Shown here: positions 1-13,172 of the stretch, piece by piece | How positions within the stretch are numbered: position 1 is the first letter of the stretch | Layout: every line of letters begins with the position of its first letter | The notes under the pieces: model-generated | The model's database searches: none | Told to the model about the DNA's origin: nothing | What the model saw: only the letters and a program-made list of their open reading frames with translations | NCBI GenBank assembly: GCA_026214975.1 | Contig: CM047806.1 | Coordinates: 82,817,599-82,881,598 of the forward strand | DNA: 64,000 nucleotides | Direction: 5' to 3' | From: Gentiana macrophylla | Lineage: Eukaryota; Streptophyta; Magnoliopsida; Gentianales; Gentianaceae | Made by a program: the position numbers and the translations under genes

Positions 1-1020
1 GACAATCCACACCGTGATGCCATGAAGACTCGGTCTTAAGGATAATTACACAACCGCCACATAGTGTGACACTTATCCGTGTAAGTGGGTCGATCTAACG
101 TATGCATTCTCTAATACACGCCCACGTCATACCGGTCAAGTGTCTCTACACTTCCATAGACGAGATCTATCCCCGCCTTAAAGGCGTAAGACATCTAATA
201 CGTGCTAGTCTGTTTTATACTATCAATGCCTGTTTAATAGTACATCGACCTAGAGACATTTAAGTATCAAACTTATTAAAGTGATTAGAGATCTCATCAA
301 CCATAATCACCTATCATGGTTTCTCTATCACAGTTTAATACTAAGGACGTTATCATATAACAATTCACAATTGGTTCTTTAAAAGAACATATAGATGACA
401 ACAGAAAAGCCATTTAATATATGTGTAAACATAAAGAAATAGTAGAAATGATCCGACCCGGTCGGATCCGGTCCAACCCGATTGGGTTTAGGACACTATT
501 CCAACACAGGGCTCCATCATACGCTGCGCGGAAATATATCTCTAGACAGAACGATCGGCTGCACAGAAGTGTTTCTAGACAGAATGCTCAGCTGAGTGCA
601 ACGAAGACCGAGTCAACAGCGGTTCAACCACTTATAAACGTGGGTAGACCCCCACGATCAGCAACATACAGAGATAACCGGTGATAAATTCCCATCACGC
701 AAGGAAGACAATCACGGTCTACAACTATATAAGGAACACCCTGAACTACGAGGGGGATTCCAGTTTATTGCTTAAATTGGATACGTAGGCAGCTCTCTCA
801 AGAGTTCAGTCCAAATTCATACCCAAATATTATTGTTCTTATACAGTTTTCCTAATTAGAATTACCCGATTACCCGTTCGTAATATTCATACTCCATCAT
901 ATGAATTGTATCAATTGCTTTAAAACCATTGGCGATATCAGACTCGTAAAATATTTATTATATCAAGTGTTTTGAAAGTGTTGACGATATCGGAATTCAC
1001 CAAGTACGGGAATTTTATCA
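1..1020 (+). repeat. LTR-like fragment, family unknown
   Basis: No gene is visible. A TATA-like stretch (TATATAAG at 726-733) is followed about 70 bases later by TACGTAGGCAGC, a phrase resembling the R/U5 part of plant LTRs. AT-rich DNA follows. I found no second copy in the window, so the LTR call rests on promoter-like architecture only. A short open frame at 421-684 lacks any recognisable domain. Confidence 0.3.
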
Positions 1021-1301
1021 TTTACTTCCTTTGTCCCCTAATATAAGTCTCCAATAATATAAGTCCTCGAAATGATATATACAAGCCATTAATTAGTAAC
1101 AAATCATACACAAATGAGCTTGAAATGAAAATAATTCATCAATTTATCATTAAATAAAATGCAGAATACCAAATTCTTTCAAACATAAAGTATTATTTTC
1201 AGGAAAAAGTTATAATTTATAACAAAACAATTTATTAATAAACCCAGAAATAAATCACAATTACAATCTTAACAAATCTAGCTTCCCTAAAAAAAACAAA
1301 T

Positions 1302-1723
1302 CTAGCTCCCTCTCTATGTACTAAAAGAAAATGGAGAAAGCAATAAAGGGACATGGAAATGCTCAAACTTTTGTGATTTCTTCACTTTAAACACAATAGG
1401 AACATATGGGAAAAACCCCTCTGGATTATAATTGCCAGTACTGAAACTGATTCGATAAATCCAGGTTTCAGAGCCGACGTGTTGGTAATAAGCTGGCTGG
1501 AACGTCCGTCTTTATCAGTTACTGAAGAACCGTGAAGAATCCAAGGGCCATTGTCGTGTTGAGGTTCGGAAAATACTGTTTCGGGTTGCTTGGTGTCCAA
1601 GAATTCCAGTTTTACTTCAATGCCTGCAGCTGGAGATCCACATGCGGTGTTAGACACGTGGGTGGTTGTGGGAGGGCGAGTTCGAGTTGAAGGTTTGGAG
1701 GGTTTAGCTAGGTTCGGTAGAGG
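1302..1723 (-). pseudogene. Relic of transthyretin-like protein / 5-hydroxyisourate hydrolase, C-terminal domain
   Basis: Reading the minus strand down from 1723 gives a plant TTL hydrolase domain: RPPTTTHV, then GSPAAGIEV, then GSSVTDKDGRSSQL. After PGF the frame breaks at 1457-1459, where three A/T bases stand in place of an expected four. In the shifted frame the family resumes with RISFSTGNY, FFPYVPIVFKV and HFHVPLLLSPFSFST. The terminal YRGS signature is broken: TAC has become TAG at 1314-1316, and the codons for RGS and the natural stop follow at 1302-1313. In plants this protein carries out ureide-pathway steps from 5-hydroxyisourate to allantoin. An in-frame stop lies upstream at 1724-1726, and I see no N-terminal decarboxylase exons, so this is a one-exon relic. 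Family identity is strong; the single-base gap could be a consensus error, but the nonsense codon is a separate defect. Confidence 0.75.
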
Positions 1724-1872
1724 TTATGTGTGCACCGATAACGCTCACACGGTCTTCTACAATTTAAGAATTAAACTAGTAAGTGACTGATAGATGCCAA
1801 GGATAAACACACTTTTGGTCGATTTTGTTTCACGATTTTCTATCCCTAATACTTCATCTTGTGCTTTTATCC

Positions 1873-2015
1873 GTATATTTTATGGTATAATCGTTGTAGG
1901 AGCGGTGTACCAAGTGAATGCGCCGCACGCATTAAGTGAAAGAGTGCAAAGATAGAAAGACATGATGCATCATCTTGATACAGCCTTTTTACAACGGTTT
2001 TACCATAAAATATTC
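1873..2015. repeat. Small foldback with 26-bp imperfect arms
   Basis: Bases 1873-1898 and 1990-2015 are reverse complements at 23 of 26 positions (core TATTTTATGGTA), around a 91-bp loop. This is MITE-like. No target duplication could be assigned. The stretch 1724-1872 before it shows nothing recognisable. Confidence 0.5.
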
Positions 2016-2064
2016 AAAGCACTACGGTGTTTTTAAGGTTTAAGGCGCTTTTAAGGTGGCACCA

Positions 2065-2430
2065 CACTAGAAAAAATCAACCGGAGGAAGATAGATTCTC
2101 AGCTTTAGAATCAACTTTCACCTGGTCAATAGTACAATCAACTATCAAAAAGTCGATTCCAAGCTCTACACAATCGACTGTGAAAAAGCTAAGGCGGCTA
2201 TAATTAGCATGTACCATGCACACCTATTCTACTTGGCAACACTCTACATGTGCACCACAGTACAACCGACCTTGTGAAAGTCGGTTCTGGAGCCAAGAAC
2301 CGACTTTCCGTATGTGCATTGTGCAAACGACTTTGGGAAAGTCGGTTCTTGCTCCAGAACTTACGGAAAGCCACTCAACACTTGTATGCCATTGTAAAGA
2401 ATTACGTTTCACACACTACCTTCAACTCCT
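2065..2430 (+). mobile_element. Truncated CACTA-like transposon end with subterminal repeats
   Basis: The sequence starts with CACTAGAAAAAATC at 2065, the form of a CACTA (En/Spm) terminus. It is followed by repeated motifs of the type AATCGACTTTC / GAAAGTCGGTT in both orientations. Two of these form a perfect 13-bp hairpin, arms 2276-2288 and 2296-2308 around a 7-bp loop. A diverged tandem copy follows at about 2325-2360. Bidirectional subterminal repeats are usual in this superfamily. I found no matching opposite end and no transposase, so this is a fragment or a solo end. Confidence 0.45.
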
Positions 2431-3660
2431 CAAGAACCTCTGGTGTACTTCTTCCAGAGGCGCATATCAGAAAGATAAAACCGAACTTTTGGCTGTAAGT
2501 AGCATTCCACTCAACGAGTTCCTGTGATGTAAAAGAACATAATAAACACGTGAAATCCACGAGCCAAAACTAAGGATTTTTTTGAAGCTGCATTCACTAC
2601 CCTTTTTTGTCCATTTCAGAAGAAAATACAAAATAAAGCAGCTGATAAGTTTTTCCATAAAAAGATTGCCAAATCCTTAGATCTGATTCTCGATAACTTA
2701 ATAAAGTAGTAATCTTTTTTAGCAAGAACATCAATCTAATAAATATATATAATTGCAGTAAAAGGAAGTGCTTGGTAAGAAAACAGAAAAGTTTCTTGTT
2801 TGAGTCGTGTGGGGGGCGTTAATTCCCAAGAAGTAAAATATGTAAATCAATGAAGAACAAATTAAAATGAATCTAACAGAACAAATAGCAGCAGATGTTA
2901 TTTCATACCTGTTAATAATCAATGAAGGCTAACATTCATTATATAGTAGGCTTGTGAATATACTTCTTTGATAATAACATTTAAACAGAACAGACTTCAA
3001 TACAAACTATAAATTGGTTCCAGTAAGTACTGAATATAGACCCCCATAATATAAAAGTGAAGTCTGTAGAGTGGGAGGTGGTATTTGGGGAATAGAGTGG
3101 TACCTGTGGAATTTCCCCTTCTCAAAAGTGGTATTTAGGGAAAGCTCCCCCAACCAAATAATTATCCTTACATATAGAAAGAGGTTAAAAGGGTGAGTGA
3201 GCAGGGACGGTTTTGGAATTTTAGATTTCTTCCTTGTTTCTGAGTTTGACTTACCTCCTAAAGGATCCACATTTCATTTCAAGAAACAGTTGCAGGCAGA
3301 GGTAGCATGTTGTCATAAAGTTATCACATACAACAACAAATTTAGAGAATAATGATGACTACAAGTTAAACCAAGTTAAGCTGAACTAAACGAGTTACGT
3401 CCAAGGAAAGGATCAACTCGCCAAATAAACTTCATAAGTACTGTCCTAATGCAGTAAAGTTTCAAAAACGGCTTATTCTCAACCTTTAGTTGACCACTTA
3501 AAAACACAACTTGAAAAATACAGAACACAGCTACTTCCTTTCTATAATGGAAGGCTAAGAAACTCAAATGACTTCAAAATAGTGCGCCTTCAGCATATAT
3601 TCGAAGATCTAACATGTTTTCAATAAATGTACAAAGCCAATAAACCAAATACATCATAAA
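2431..3660. other. No recognisable gene
   Basis: AT-rich DNA with only short open frames on both strands. None shows a recognisable domain or a supported splice structure. I see no clear transposon terminus. Confidence 0.5.
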
Positions 3661-4634
3661 CTAATTCGAGGAATGTTGGAGAAAAGCACGATTGAAGGGT
3701 TGAATAGTCAACTTTAGCGTTGATTACGGATAGGCTCCGATCTATGTCATTGAGAGTTAATGAAATCATTAAATACTCCATACGGAGCAGTTGATGATGG
3801 ACTTTTAAATCGCTCGATTCGGATATCAGGTGAATGAGAAATTAATGGCTAAAATTGGTAGAAAATATGTAGGAGATGGGAGTTGAAGGGAGTACCTCAC
3901 CCCATTCTCCCACATTGGAAACTTGAGTGTTGGGAACTCAAGTGATAATAGCTAGTGTGTCTCTTATGGAAGTGCCCCAAGGGATAAAGTACTTTTGTTC
4001 AGGAGGGAAGACTTAGATAATTCCACACGCACGCACGTTGCCATCCATATATCCGGTTGTCTCGGCTGCTCGATCTCGATCTCGATCTCGAACACGAGCA
4101 CGGGCTCGGTTCGGTTGAAATGCTATTATTAATTTTTTGGACCAAATTTCTTTATGAAATTAACCATAAATTAATTTTTGGCATTTGATTATGTCATTGG
4201 ACCAAAATTTCTTTATGAAATTAACAATAAATTAATTTTGGGATTTGATTATGTCATTGGACCAATCATAATTCAAGAAGTCATTCGGACGACACGTCAT
4301 CCGACCAATCAAGAGCAAGATAGGGGTCAGCCATGATGCTAAGCCCAACGTGTGGAATAACTTTTACAAGGGGAAAAGTTTGATGATGTGTTTCCAATCG
4401 ATTTGAACATTGGCTCCTACTTCCACTATATAAAGAACCCCATTGATGAAGGTTTAGCATACAATTTTCTCTAGTCTTTTCCACCACAAAAAGTCTAGCA
4501 TATAAATCTAGTTCTTAAGTCGAAGAGAAGTCGGAGCACTCTGTAACTTCGCCGGAGCTCGGTTTTTTGAAGTGCCTCTAAATCCGAGATGTAAAGCCGT
4601 TATATCTTGGGAGATAGTTGCTATTACCGTGGGC
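3661..4634 (+). mobile_element. LTR-like flank of a disrupted retroelement
   Basis: The stretch begins near TGTTGGAGAAAAGC at about 3675 and contains TCCCACATTGGAAA. It has a TATA box, TATATAAAG at 4437-4445, and runs to a U5-like phrase ending near 4634. A similar U5-like phrase (GTATCTTAGGAGAC) recurs near 7080. It is interrupted by the hAT element starting at 4643. It may be the 5' LTR of the copia relic further right, but no clean LTR pair could be aligned by eye. Confidence 0.3.
4141..4260. repeat. 60-bp tandem duplication
   Basis: Bases 4141-4200 and 4201-4260 are two adjacent copies of a 60-bp unit. Both begin with ACCAAA and end with GATTATGTCATTGG, with only a few differences. They lie inside the LTR-like flank. 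Confidence 0.9.
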
Positions 4635-4642
4635 ATCATACC

Positions 4643-6164
<1,522 letters not shown>

Positions 6165-6172
6165 ATCATACC

Positions 6173-6619
6173 GGAGCAATTTGTCTTAAAAAAGAATAAC
6201 TACTCGCCTCGGTTTGTCATTTATTTATGCATCGCACTTTACTTTTTCCTTTGTTTTGAGTTATATCTGCACCGTCATAGTTTTATTTTATTAGATCTAC
6301 TTAATAAAATAAATTTTATTTTCTAGTAACTTATTTTCTGTTGGGGAAATTTGAATTAAAATTAATTCTAAAATTACGGAGGGTCGCATCAGTTCGGTGA
6401 AAGGTTACAACTACGTAAGAGGTTGTATCCTTTCGGTCAAATGTTGCACATGTTCGGTTGAATCATTTTGAAAGGATACAACCGGTAGTAAATGATTTCC
6501 TTTCTCCTATAAATTCCATCTATTTCTGAATGAAAAAACACATATTTTCTGCAATTTTGCACACCAAAATTCTGCCAAAATAAAAAACATTTTTCCCCAT
6601 AAATATTGGCACTAGTCAG
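6173..6619 (+). mobile_element. Right-hand continuation of the LTR-like sequence
   Basis: This stretch follows the right target duplication of the hAT element. It contains repeated TTCGGT motifs and a leader-like segment (CTCCTATAAATTCC at about 6504), consistent with LTR promoter and transcript-start sequence. There is no coding potential. The assignment is by context. Confidence 0.3.
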
Positions 6620-7001
6620 AGGGCTAAATTACAATTTTGGTCCTCTAACTAAACACGTTTTTCGATTTTGGTCCTGGTCTTTTCCGACGACAATTTTAGT
6701 CATGTAAGTGGTCTTTCCGGCGACAATTTTAGTCCTGTAAGTGGTCTTTTATTTGCAAAAATAGTCCTGAACGCCGGAAAGACCACTTACAGGACTAAAA
6801 TTGGTCTTTTCCGACGACAATTTTAGTCCTGTAAGTGGTCTTTCCGGCGACAATTTTAGTCTTGTAAGTGGTCTTTCCGGCGTTCAGGACTATTTTTGCA
6901 AAAAAAAGACCACTTACAGGACTAAAATTGTTGCCGGAGAAAAATCAGGACCAAATCGAAAAACGTGTCTAGTTAGAGGACCAAAATTGTAATTTAGCCC
7001 T
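6620..7001. mobile_element. Foldback / long-TIR element
   Basis: The 382-bp unit starts AGGGCTAAATTACAATTTTG and ends with the inverse, CAAAATTGTAATTTAGCCCT. The inverted arms extend for about 57 bp with few mismatches. The interior is built of repeats of a unit containing TTTTAGTCCTGTAAGTGGTC in both orientations, so most of the element can fold on itself. No transposase is present. The flanks show only an imperfect candidate duplication (CTAGTCAG and CTAGTTAG), so the superfamily is not assigned. Confidence 0.7.
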
Positions 7002-8520
7002 AGTTAGAGATATCGAGGCCGGATCAGTTCGCCGCTTGTTCGCATTGAAGTGCCGCAATCAGAACAGGGTAAAGACTGTTGTATCTTAGGAGACTTCTTG
7101 CAGCGGTCAATGCAGCGGGGTGGCCACGCCATCGCGTTGGTCAATGCATCGGTTAAAAATAAATAATAATAATAAAAAAGTCATCGCCTGCTATAATAAT
7201 AAAAATAAAAATAAAAAAATAATCGGCGCCTGAATCAGCGCATCTTCTAACAAAATATGCGCCTGGTTTTTTTTTTTTTTTTAATTCATTAAGTTTTTGT
7301 TTTGGATAACCTTTTTGCCTAATTAAGTCTAATATGTGTCATTTTTAATAATTGTCCCTAATTTTATTTCCAATCATTATCCATGGCTGCGTTGAACGCG
7401 GATAGAATAATTATGCCAGGTTAAGTTAAAGTTCTTGAAAAAAAAAAAAAAAAAAAGATTGAAAGGCGTGATTTTCTTTTTTCTTTTTTCCCTGTTGGGA
7501 TATAGTGCTCTAATTGACTTTGGTGTTGTCAGCCTGTGCAAGGGAGCTAGAAAAAACAAATTTTATTCTATGACTTTGGTGTTGTCAGCCTGTGCAAGTC
7601 ATAAGAATATGACTTGATTCAGTTGATGAAAATATACTAGTACCAATTTTATATCCGATCTGTATGCTTCTTTAATAATATGTTGATGCAGGTGCAATCA
7701 AGTTTGGTACTTGCTTGTTTGGACAATTTATTTAAATGAAGTTTGGTGTTTTAGGTTCTCCACTACAAGTCGCATGTAATGAAAAGAAATAAAAATGGGG
7801 AAACAGAATGTGGACATTGTTTTCCTTACTACTTTCTAAAAGGAAAAATCGTAATTTTAATTACCTTGATTGGGAGCATTGTTTACGCCTTGTGCACTAG
7901 AAACATATTTGGTATTCTTGTTTCTTCAAACTTAGTGGGAAAATGCTCTTTGGTTAGAATCCTAGATCTAAAGCGTGTGGTGTGACGTAAACTTTGGTTA
8001 TGTGGTAGAATATAGAATTTTGGATTATTAAAATTCTAAGGTTGCACTTGCTCACATCAATATTCTACTTTATGTTATGTATTAATTAGTTGAGAACAAA
8101 CTGAGTGTGGTAACTTTGTTGATCTTCTGTTCGCTAAACAGAAATGGAAAGATACACCGAGGTGGATACAAGTGTCGTGGTGACACGTGTGTATGTGCCT
8201 AATATGGCACTAAATGTTGCTTCTTTAACTTGGTCATCTCTCCTCATGCTTGGAAAAGGACCAAGACAAGAAAGTTGCTTGTGCAACGATCGATGCTTTG
8301 AATAATCAAACTAGGATTGATTACTATGTTGACACTAGAACTGTTAGCTGAGCACAAAAGAGATGCTCTGTAAAGAGCCAGTGAGACTGGATTTAAGATC
8401 TGCTTACATGCTTGAGTAATCTTGTTTGTGACACCATAACTAGAACTTGCAAATTTCAAATCTGTTGGTCCATTGATGAACATAGATTTGTTACCAAATT
8501 TGAAATTTGATCATAATCAC
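7002..8520. other. Degenerate retroelement leader / gag region
   Basis: The first 130 bases resemble the end of a plant LTR. After that come simple AT- and A-rich runs (17 A at 7440-7456) and short frames without domains. By position this should hold the leader and gag of the copia relic whose integrase begins near 8521, but I cannot recognise gag. Confidence 0.35.
7515..7598. repeat. 28-bp direct repeat
   Basis: An exact 28-bp sequence beginning TGACTTTGGTGTTG occurs at 7515-7542 and again at 7571-7598, 56 bp apart. This suggests a local duplication. No function is apparent. Confidence 0.85.
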
Positions 8521-9725
8521 AAGTGTCAAGTATGTGTTGAAGCCATGTTGGCTAACTCACCGGTTGACCGGTACAAAGGAACACAAAACCTCTAGATTCG
8601 TGTAGACTAGAGGTAATAGAAGTATCTTGCTACTTTTATTGATGATAGCACCAGATGTTGATATGCTGAAAAACAAAGATAAGGCTTGTGATGCCTTGAG
8701 GGCTATCAGAATGAAGGTGAGAATAAACATAGCAAAGGGATGAGACGTATCCGTAAAGATTGTGGTGGTAGATATGAGGTATTGTTTCTTGCTAAGGGCC
8801 CGGCATCATTCATCAAAAAACTACACCGTACACACCTCAGATAAGTGGTATTGCTGCATGCAAGAACGAACTCTTAAAGAGTTGATGAATGCTATGTTGA
8901 TAAGCTCGGGTTTACCTCAGAACTTGTGGGGAAGCTGTCCTCTCAGAAAAATTCATCTAATCGAGATCCCTTCATACAAGAAGGATGACACCCCGTATGA
9001 GTTGTAGAAAGGCTACAAATTCTTGGAAATGTGGGGGTAAGTACCTAAACCAAAGCAAGTGGAGATAGGACCTAAAACTCTTGATTGTATATCCATCGGA
9101 TATACTCTCAAGAGTAGTTCCTATTCGCTTTTGGTGCATAAAACCAACATCTGAGATGTACATGATGATGTCATCATTGAGTCTATGAACGTTGTGTTCT
9201 TTAAAGAACTCTTTCCATATAAGGAAATGGATAAAGCAAGAATGAGTAAGCGGACATATGAGTCTGAAGAAGAGTGTGATCCTCAAAAATTGAGGAATCA
9301 AGGGCTAAGACTTCCAAGTCTTTTGGTCCTGCTTTTTCGACCTATATGGTAGAAAATGAACCCAGGACATATGTTGAGGCAATGTCAATTCCAGAAGCTC
9401 ATTTCTGGAAAGAGGCCATAAATGGAGAAATCCATCATGCAAAACCACACTTGGGAGTTGGTTGATTTTCCACCAGGAAATAAACCACTCGGGTGCAAGT
9501 GGATCGTCAAGAAGAAGTTAAAAGTTGATGGATTTATTGATAATTGTAAGCAGTTGTTGGTAGCCTGAGGGTATCGACAGAAAGAAGGCATTAACTTCTT
9601 TCTCACCAGTTAAGAGAATTACTTATATCAGGGTTCTCATCGATATAGTTGTAGTCTATAACCTGTAAATCCATCAAATGGATGTTTATGGTGAGTTAAA
9701 AAGAGATATGTACTTGGAACAACCC
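8521..9725 (+). pseudogene. Decayed Ty1/copia polyprotein: integrase to reverse transcriptase (5' part)
   Basis: Allowing frame changes, the plus strand reads through copia pol in order. The CxxC end of the integrase zinc region (CQVCVEA) comes first, then FIDDST and KNKDKACDALRAIRMK, RKDCGGRYE, and TLKELMNAMLISSGLPQNLW. These are followed by a reverse-transcriptase start: TWELVDFPPGNKPLGCKWIV, GYRQKEGI, and a closing copy of YLEQPEG at the right edge. Many stops and frameshifts make it non-functional. The reading breaks off exactly where the Athila-like element begins, and the same polyprotein resumes at 17183. Confidence 0.85.
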
Positions 9726-11018
9726 GAGGCGGTCATTGACCAACAATAACATAAAAGAAAACGAACTTGGTATTCCTCCCCCCTTCTCACCGATCTACTA
9801 ACTTGGATTAGTTAGTCGTTACGTTTACTTCCCCACATAATTTCCTTAAATTAATCGTGAGCTTTAGTTTTAATTATCATTATCAGCTACGGGTGCAACT
9901 CCTACTCCTATCTACTCCGACAATTGTAGTAGACAATCTATATACAAGCTACCCTCCTTAATTGGTCCGTAATAGCCCATACGCATAAAGAACTAGAATT
10001 GCCGATATCGAGCGCTAACTCATACCGCTAAACCGCCTAGACAGCTGTCGACATTGATCAGCACGTTCCTAGGGTCCATTCTAGACTATGTCCAAACTTA
10101 GCACTTCATTATTCAGTATTTCATGCCGGTTCACGATTACAATAAGCGATTGGCTAGATCTAACATATTGTTAATTAAACTCGTCGATCAACGAATCGTA
10201 GTGAATCCCAGTTTTAGGGTTTCTAAATCATGCCTCGTAAACCGGTATAGACGCCGGGTTACCGAGGGCGGCTTTTCCTGTTCCTGGATCTACATTACTC
10301 AATTACGATTAAAATAAGTAAATTATGGTGTCTTTAAACATGCAGATTAACTAAAACACATAAATACAACAGATCTACCATATTGAAGACAAAATGAACG
10401 CTCAAAGCTTCATCGTTCAACAATGGTGATCTAGCTCGATTTACTCAAGATAGAGATGATGGAAGAAGGAAAGGAGACAAGAAACTACTCTTCCAAAGCT
10501 TGAATAACTTTATTTCATCAAAAGTGTATAATGTAATTGAATATAATTGATAAGATATGAGATTGTATACAATAATCGAAACATGCCTTATATAGATACA
10601 AAGGACCGACTTAAGACTCTCTAAAACCCTAACCGACATATATAATGCGGCAGAATCAGGCCGTGTCCAACAAGTCCTCGGTTTACGGCCCACAGCATCC
10701 AAGAAACCCGGCCGACTTTTCTCCCTTTTCTTCAAAGCAGCTTCTTCTTGGACTTTAATCACTTGGCCCAATGTAATTCTTTCGTTCTGAGATCCATTCT
10801 CCAATGCTCCAGATCCGTACATCCTATAAAACATGTAAAACGAGACAAAACAATTATCAAATCTTGGAAAATAGCATAGATACTGCAATTACGATCCTAG
10901 AAGCACTCACATAGCATTTAACATATATTCCACATAATAACGGGTCTATCTATCCTCTCTTGAGCGTAATTCGTGGTGAATAAAGGTATAATTATTGTTA
11001 CCATTTAGAGCGTTATCA
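9726..11018 (-). repeat. 3' LTR of the Athila-like element, truncated
   Basis: Collinear with 15897-17182 with scattered differences. It ends at 11018 in CGTTATCA, which is TGATAACG on the element's strand. It lacks the 145 bp corresponding to 15752-15896. The GC-rich motif CCTCGGTAAACCGG of the partner LTR recurs here in mutated form near 10230 and 10675. Confidence 0.9.
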
Positions 11019-11035
11019 ACTACTCCCCACTTAGC
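11019..11035 (-). other. Polypurine tract (plus-strand primer)
   Basis: On the minus strand this reads GCTAAGTGGGGAGTAGT and directly abuts the 3' LTR, as expected for the second-strand priming site. The related tracts at 22837 and 61818 share the AGTGG(A/G)GGGTAGT form and show a common family. Confidence 0.8.
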
Positions 11036-12172
11036 TTTTGATCGTCCCGAGCAAAAAGGCGAAAAGAAAACAACACTCGGATCAATATACAAGTTAATTA
11101 AAACCAACTATGCCTCACAAAGTCAAGATCAAGATCATGCCACTCATATCCATCAAGAACACATTAAACACTATTCACGTTATGTGGGCAATGTGTGTGC
11201 AATAACTTTCACAACCGCTTAGAAATGCAGACTATCTCACATTACGTCAACCCGTAGTCGAACTAACCAGTCTCGAACATGTTATTTATTTATTAATTAA
11301 TTGAGCTGGCAAGGCGGATCGAGAAGCGAGCATATATTACTCTTAGGCTCGCGTTTATCGGTCTATGCAAAAGTCGTGCATCTTACGCTCCATCGACAAA
11401 AATATTGCCAAAGAGAATATAGATGTATATATTTCAATGCACTTCTTTTTCTTGGTGGGTAAACTCTCATTGATTTAACTATCCTCACGGCCCCACTCAT
11501 GATAAACTACCAAATCCGAAATTCCATTGCTTTCATAAGCGTTGGTGAAACATGATTCGTGATGAAGCCAGGGTCAACTCTAGTCAAAGAAATATGCTAT
11601 CGACTACACACCTAGGGAAGTGAGTTATATGTGCTTAAAAATGGTGGCTCATAACAGAATATGCGCTTAATACGCCACTACTTCAGAAGTGGGCATTTAC
11701 TCTTACTTGTACCAAGTAAAACAGAATTGAAGTCCATTAACTCGAAAAGATCAAAGATTTCATAATTTTTCGAAATTCTGTCGAAAGGAATCAAAGTCTA
11801 AGTGGTGAATCGTGCATCAAAGAGAATCAAGATAATCACGCAATTCACGGAATAAGTGGTAAGAAGCTAAGTGACGTTCTCTACCCCCCACTTAATCGAA
11901 ACATTGTCCCCAATGTGTAAGATGGAAAATAAAAATGAAAAGGAACTTAGCTTCGGTCAAGGCTGGAACCAAAGAAGAATCGGATCGTTGTTTAAATCAT
12001 CGGGCTCATGTAAGTAATCCTTGAAGAATCTGCACTAAATAACTCAAACAAACCAAGAAGAATAGCGGTGACAAGAAACTGTATAATATGGTGGCGGTAA
12101 AAGAGAAAAGAATTAACTCTAAAACAAATTAAGCCGACAAAATCATTATATTATAAAATTCCGCTACATCAA
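11036..12172 (-). other. 3' untranslated internal region of the Athila-like element
   Basis: No coding domain is seen. A second purine-rich phrase, CCCCCCACTTA, at about 11885 resembles the polypurine tract. The same arrangement recurs in the third family copy (61820 and 62762), so the duplicated tract appears to be a family trait. Confidence 0.5.
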
Positions 12173-13172
12173 CTAGATAGGAAAGAAAAATAAAAATAAA
12201 AACAAGAAAAATGGAGAGTAATAACAACGAAAAGAAAAAGAACTAATCCTCATCAGAGTAACCCTCCCAGTCGTCTCTAGGCTCAAAACCGGAGATGGAC
12301 CGAAACTGGAGGCAAGAAAGCGGCGGAAGAAGTGGCTCGGTGATGTGAGGCGATCTAGGGTGGCGGTGTCGAGGAAGGTATATTTCAAGTAATCTATAAT
12401 TCTATCCATTTTGCGGTGCAAACTCGCAATCTCTCGCGATTGCTCCTCTAGCATAGCTCTCGAGTCGGGGTGCTCGGAGGACCGAGTACGCTCCCTCTCG
12501 CTCTTCCAACCCGCCTTGGAACTCTTTGAACCGGCCGCGAATCGATCATCGGCTCAGGGTCTTCCCAATCATCACCGACGAGAATCTTGACCTCGTCCTC
12601 CAAAGCAAACATATCAATCATCGGTCCGTATGGCAACAACCAAGGCCAGATCACGGGCAAAGAAGCTCGTGGATACGGCTGTGCATTAGAAGACCGATGT
12701 TGACTCGAGATCCCTACTCCAGATAAAACATCAACTCCGCCTTCTTGGTAGTGACAGAGACAGTGTGCTTGGTCGGTAGAAGGCGGGCACAAGCAAATCT
12801 GTTGACCATCTTCCGGTCCCAAGATAACTCATTCTCTAGGAAGATGATGAGGGCTCCAGCAGGATTGCGCTTCCATTGGACCCTAAAAACTTAGCTATCA
12901 TTTCCATCCTCTCGATATCTTCAATATTGCTCGAGGATGTGTACTCATCCGAGCCACCACGGCGGACGCCTAACCCCAAAATGAGCATTGATCCGCTCAA
13001 TCGAAAAATCAACTTTAACCCTCGGACCATAGCAAATATAACTCCGGGTTATGCGAACGTAAGCATAAAATTCCCTTACCACCGTGGCATTGAACCGAGT
13101 CGGTGAATCCGCCATATCCAAAATATCTTGCTCTTGTAAAGCATGGGGCAAGATCGAGCCGCAATCGTCCAA
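12173..13172 (-). pseudogene. Athila-type ORF1, putative plant transposon protein domain (frameshifted)
   Basis: Minus-strand frames, joined across several shifts, match the plant transposon-protein domain found downstream of pol in Athila-like elements. Recognisable pieces are RFNATVVREFYAYVR, VDFSIERINAHFGVRR and the KMVNRFACARLLPT-like region. An acidic, arginine-rich tail follows, then a C-terminal heptad segment, EEQSREIASLHRKMDRIIDY. The molecular role of this domain is not established. At least two frame changes between 13172 and 12448 mean no full product. Confidence 0.6.

Noticed and set aside
421..684. 87-codon plus-strand frame
   Set aside because: No domain; lies in LTR-like sequence upstream of a TATA-like box.
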